A stretch of DNA of 64,000 nt from Flagellimonas flava (GTDB lineage Bacteria; Bacteroidota; Bacteroidia; Flavobacteriales; Flavobacteriaceae). The notes beneath the pieces were generated by a model. The model had not been told where the DNA came from. It ran no database searches and was given only the letters and a program-made list of their open reading frames with translations. Of this stretch, positions 61,859 through 64,000 are shown piece by piece. Both the position numbers and the translations under genes were made by a program. Within the stretch, counting starts at the first letter, position 1. The number at the start of each line of letters is the position of its first letter. The stretch spans positions 186,001 to 250,000 of the forward strand of contig NZ_FQWL01000004.1 in assembly GCF_900129665.1 (NCBI RefSeq), in the 5' to 3' direction.

Positions 61859-63487
61859 CTAACCTAAAAAGGGGTACCTATAATCTTCAGGAGTCACAAA
61901 AGTCTCTTTAATCAATCTTGGAGAGACCCAGCGCAACAGGTTTTGGGCAGAACCTGCTTTGTCATTGGTTCCAGAAGCTCTCGCTCCACCAAAGGGCTGT
62001 TGGCCCACAACAGCTCCGGTCGGTTTATCATTTATGTAGAAGTTTCCAGCACAATTTTGCAATGCTTTGGTAGCTTCGTCAATGGCATATCGGTCAGTTG
62101 ACAAGACTGCTCCGGTTAAGGCGTATTCGGATGTGCCATCCACTAACTCCAGGGTCTTGCCCCAATCTGCGTCCTCATAAACATAGACGGTGACCACGGG
62201 ACCAAAAAGTTCCGTACACATGGTGGTGTATTTTGGGTCTTGGGTCAAAATAACAGTTGGCTCTATAAAGTATCCCTTGGATTTGTCGTAACCTCCACCG
62301 GCAATGATTTCGGCATTATCATCTGCTTTGGCCTGATCAATGTATTTTGCCAATTTATCAAAAGACCCTTCATGGATTACAGCAGTGATAAAATTGCTCA
62401 TATCTGCTGGCGAACCTGGTTTGTTAAAGGAGTCAACGTCGGCCTTTACCAAACCAAGAATTTCGTCTGCCGTTGATTTTGGCAGGTAAACCCTGGAGGC
62501 GGCACTACATTTCTGTCCCTGGAACTCAAATGCGCCTCTGACAATGGCTGTCGCCACCTGGGCGGGTTTCGCTGATGGATGTGCCAAGATAAAATCCTTG
62601 CCACCCGTTTCCCCAACTATCCTAGGATAGGTTTTGTAGGAGTGGATATTGTTTCCGATCTGTTTCCATAATTCTTTGAATACAAATGTTGAGCCGGTAA
62701 AGTGAAGTCCAGAGAAATCTGGATGGGCCAATACAGTTTCTGTTACCATTATGGGATCTCCCATCACCATATTGATAACTCCATCAGGAAGTCCAGCTTC
62801 CTTAAAGACATCCATGATTACTTTGGCGGAGAATACTTGGCTATCACTTGGCTTCCAAATGACCACATTGCCCATCATGGCCGCACTGGCTGGAAGATTT
62901 CCTGCTATTGCGGTAAAATTGAAAGGGGTGATGGCATATACAAAACCTTCCAACGGTCTGTATTCTACCCTGTTCCAGATACCATCTGCAGACTCTGGTT
63001 GTTCAGAATAGATTTGAGACATGTATTCCACATTGAAACGAAGAAAATCAATGAACTCGCAGGCCGCATCAATTTCGGCTTGATGAATGGTTTTGGATTG
63101 CGCAATCATAGTGGCCGCATTGATTTTAGCGCGGTAAGGACCGGCAACTAGGTCTGCCGCTTTTAAGAAAATGGCTGCCCGCTGTTCCCAAGTAAGATTG
63201 GCCCATTTTCCCCTGGCTTCCAATCCATTGGCGATGGCTTTTTCCACATGTTTTTTTTCGGCCAAATGGTAGGACCCCACCACATGCGCATGCTGGTGCG
63301 GGGGTGACATGGTTTGGGTGTTCCCGGTCTTGATTTCTTCAGCACCTACATACAAAGGAACTTCGACCTTTCCGTTGTAATAGGCATCATACTGTTGCAG
63401 CACTTCTTCCCTTTCAGGAGTGCCAGGAGCATAACTTTTAATAGGTTCATTATATGCTGTTGGAACCTGAAAAAAACCTTTTCCCAT
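61859..63487 (-). CDS. pruA: L-glutamate gamma-semialdehyde dehydrogenase
   Basis: This 542-residue aldehyde dehydrogenase oxidises glutamate semialdehyde/pyrroline-5-carboxylate to glutamate, the last step of proline catabolism. Motifs: ITPFNFTAIAGNLPASAAMMGN, FTGSTFVFKELW, ETGGKDF, FEFQGQKCSAASR (catalytic Cys) and PFGGARASGTNDKAG. The ATG at 63487 follows a TACCTTTG box at 63518-63525 that would lie within the longer frame. It has no fused proline dehydrogenase. Confidence 0.96.
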   Translation of the reverse strand: MGKGFFQVPTAYNEPIKSYAPGTPEREEVLQQYDAYYNGKVEVPLYVGAEEIKTGNTQTMSPPHQHAHVVGSYHLAEKKHVEKAIANGLEARGKWANLTWEQRAAIFLKAADLVAGPYRAKINAATMIAQSKTIHQAEIDAACEFIDFLRFNVEYMSQIYSEQPESADGIWNRVEYRPLEGFVYAITPFNFTAIAGNLPASAAMMGNVVIWKPSDSQVFSAKVIMDVFKEAGLPDGVINMVMGDPIMVTETVLAHPDFSGLHFTGSTFVFKELWKQIGNNIHSYKTYPRIVGETGGKDFILAHPSAKPAQVATAIVRGAFEFQGQKCSAASRVYLPKSTADEILGLVKADVDSFNKPGSPADMSNFITAVIHEGSFDKLAKYIDQAKADDNAEIIAGGGYDKSKGYFIEPTVILTQDPKYTTMCTELFGPVVTVYVYEDADWGKTLELVDGTSEYALTGAVLSTDRYAIDEATKALQNCAGNFYINDKPTGAVVGQQPFGGARASGTNDKAGSAQNLLRWVSPRLIKETFVTPEDYRYPFLG

Positions 63488-63517
63488 AGTGGAGATTTTA
63501 CGAGTTAAAAATTCCAC

Positions 63518-63525
63518 CAAAGGTA
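63518..63525 (-). promoter_or_regulatory. -7 box for pruA
   Basis: The minus strand reads TACCTTTG, an exact TAnnTTTG match, 30 bp before the ATG at 63487. Confidence 0.5.
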
Positions 63526-63563
63526 GTAAAGAAAAGACGATTATTTGATTATAAATTATTTGT

Positions 63564-63926
63564 CTACGAACGAAGATATTTTATATATCCGTTTAGGGAA
63601 TAGATAACATTGTCGACAAGTTTTTTACCTTTTTCAATTTCTTCTTCAGATATCTTTTTTTCATCTAAACAGGTAATGAGGTCATCTTTGATTTCAAAAA
63701 GGGAGCCCCTACTTATTCTGCAGAACTGTATATTTTCTTTGTAATGAAACCTGCCAAACTCCTCAGCTATGTTACGGGTGGTGGAGCGAGCCGCTCTTCT
63801 TAGATTTTGGACCATATCGAAATCTTTTGGATCAATGCTTTTTTGAATAAAAGCTTGGGTCCATAATCTGACCTTGCAACATTTCTGCCAACATTCCAAT
63901 TCCTCAAAAGAAACATAGCGCGCCAT
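63564..63926 (-). CDS. Four-helix-bundle protein (23S rRNA-IVS type)
   Basis: This 120-residue helical protein has the family signature FEELECWQKCCKVRLWTQAFIQ at the start, the NLRRAARSTTRNIAEEFGRFHYKE core and ISRGSLFEIKDDLI near the end. Proteins of this kind occur in 23S rRNA intervening sequences and as stand-alone genes in Bacteroidetes; function unknown. No rRNA is nearby. Confidence 0.9.
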   Translation of the reverse strand: MARYVSFEELECWQKCCKVRLWTQAFIQKSIDPKDFDMVQNLRRAARSTTRNIAEEFGRFHYKENIQFCRISRGSLFEIKDDLITCLDEKKISEEEIEKGKKLVDNVIYSLNGYIKYLRS

Positions 63927-64000
63927 GCTGACCGCAATTTAGGCGGGGTCAATAATTAATAATAACATAAATTAATCAATAATTAATTGATGGCAAACGG

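Overview
The window is a chromosomal segment of a marine-type member of the Bacteroidetes, almost certainly family Flavobacteriaceae. The signs are a 287-residue primary sigma factor without region 1.1, TAnnTTTG-type promoters, PorT and a type IX secretion sorting domain, a TamL-type lipoprotein barrel, an AccD without its zinc-ribbon cysteines, DUF5916 and YHYH proteins, and the C-terminal tail typical of flavobacterial FtsZ. The genus cannot be fixed from the sequence alone.

Layout. (1) 1-783: the 3' end of ftsZ, a yqeY-like gene and tRNA-Arg(TCG). (2) 767-10331: a 9.5-kb AT-rich integrative element inserted at the 3' end of that tRNA. A 17-bp copy of the tRNA end flanks it on both sides. 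It carries a tyrosine integrase, an RteC-like gene, an excisionase-type HTH gene preceded by four 21/22-bp-spaced repeats, a large LysM-M23 peptidase with a small membrane partner, and a three-gene cargo module near the tRNA (a coupled pair including a DUF5677-like protein, and a convergent gene with a HEPN-like RxxxxH motif). No relaxase or conjugation gene is visible. (3) 10457-14364: two divergent operons, EF-hand/YHYH/MORN/SCO1 lipoproteins against ECF sigma factor/probable anti-sigma/Spy-like sensor. (4) 14688-22370: a tightly packed operon in which three different proteins each carry a Rieske 2Fe-2S domain (fused to an FMN glutamate-synthase-like domain, to a thiamine-diphosphate enzyme and to a ferric-reductase-like membrane domain). 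It also has a Na+/H+ antiporter, small membrane proteins, a Cys/His-motif protein and a YHS protein. This is the best candidate for an undescribed metabolic system. (5) 22485-25960: LysE-type exporter, DinB, NRDE, ATP-grasp and a surface protein.

(6) 25964-37786, mostly minus strand: DUF2721, a DUF5996-like protein, YpdA-Rpe, a serine-hydrolase-fold protein that has lost its catalytic motifs, a DJ-1 lipoprotein, a membrane AraC regulator, a leishmanolysin-like protease, DUF5916, and a LytS/LytTR two-component pair. (7) 38075-49736: housekeeping genes rpoD, pnp, rpsO, accD, fbaA, tamL, an rRNA methyltransferase, porT and ubiE. (8) 49934-55269: trkA-trkH and a two-gene route that should turn trans-3-hydroxy-L-proline into L-proline. 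(9) 55283-63926: aminotransferase and desaturase, rsmG, a type IX cargo protein, a DJ-1 protein with a Cys-rich ribbon beside a GlxA-type regulator, pruA, and a four-helix-bundle protein.

Functional links. The hydroxyproline pair feeds proline, and the nearby pruA performs the last step of proline oxidation to glutamate. In the island, integrase, RteC-like and excisionase genes form the mobility part and the tRNA-proximal genes look like cargo. I found no CRISPR array, rRNA operon or insertion sequence.
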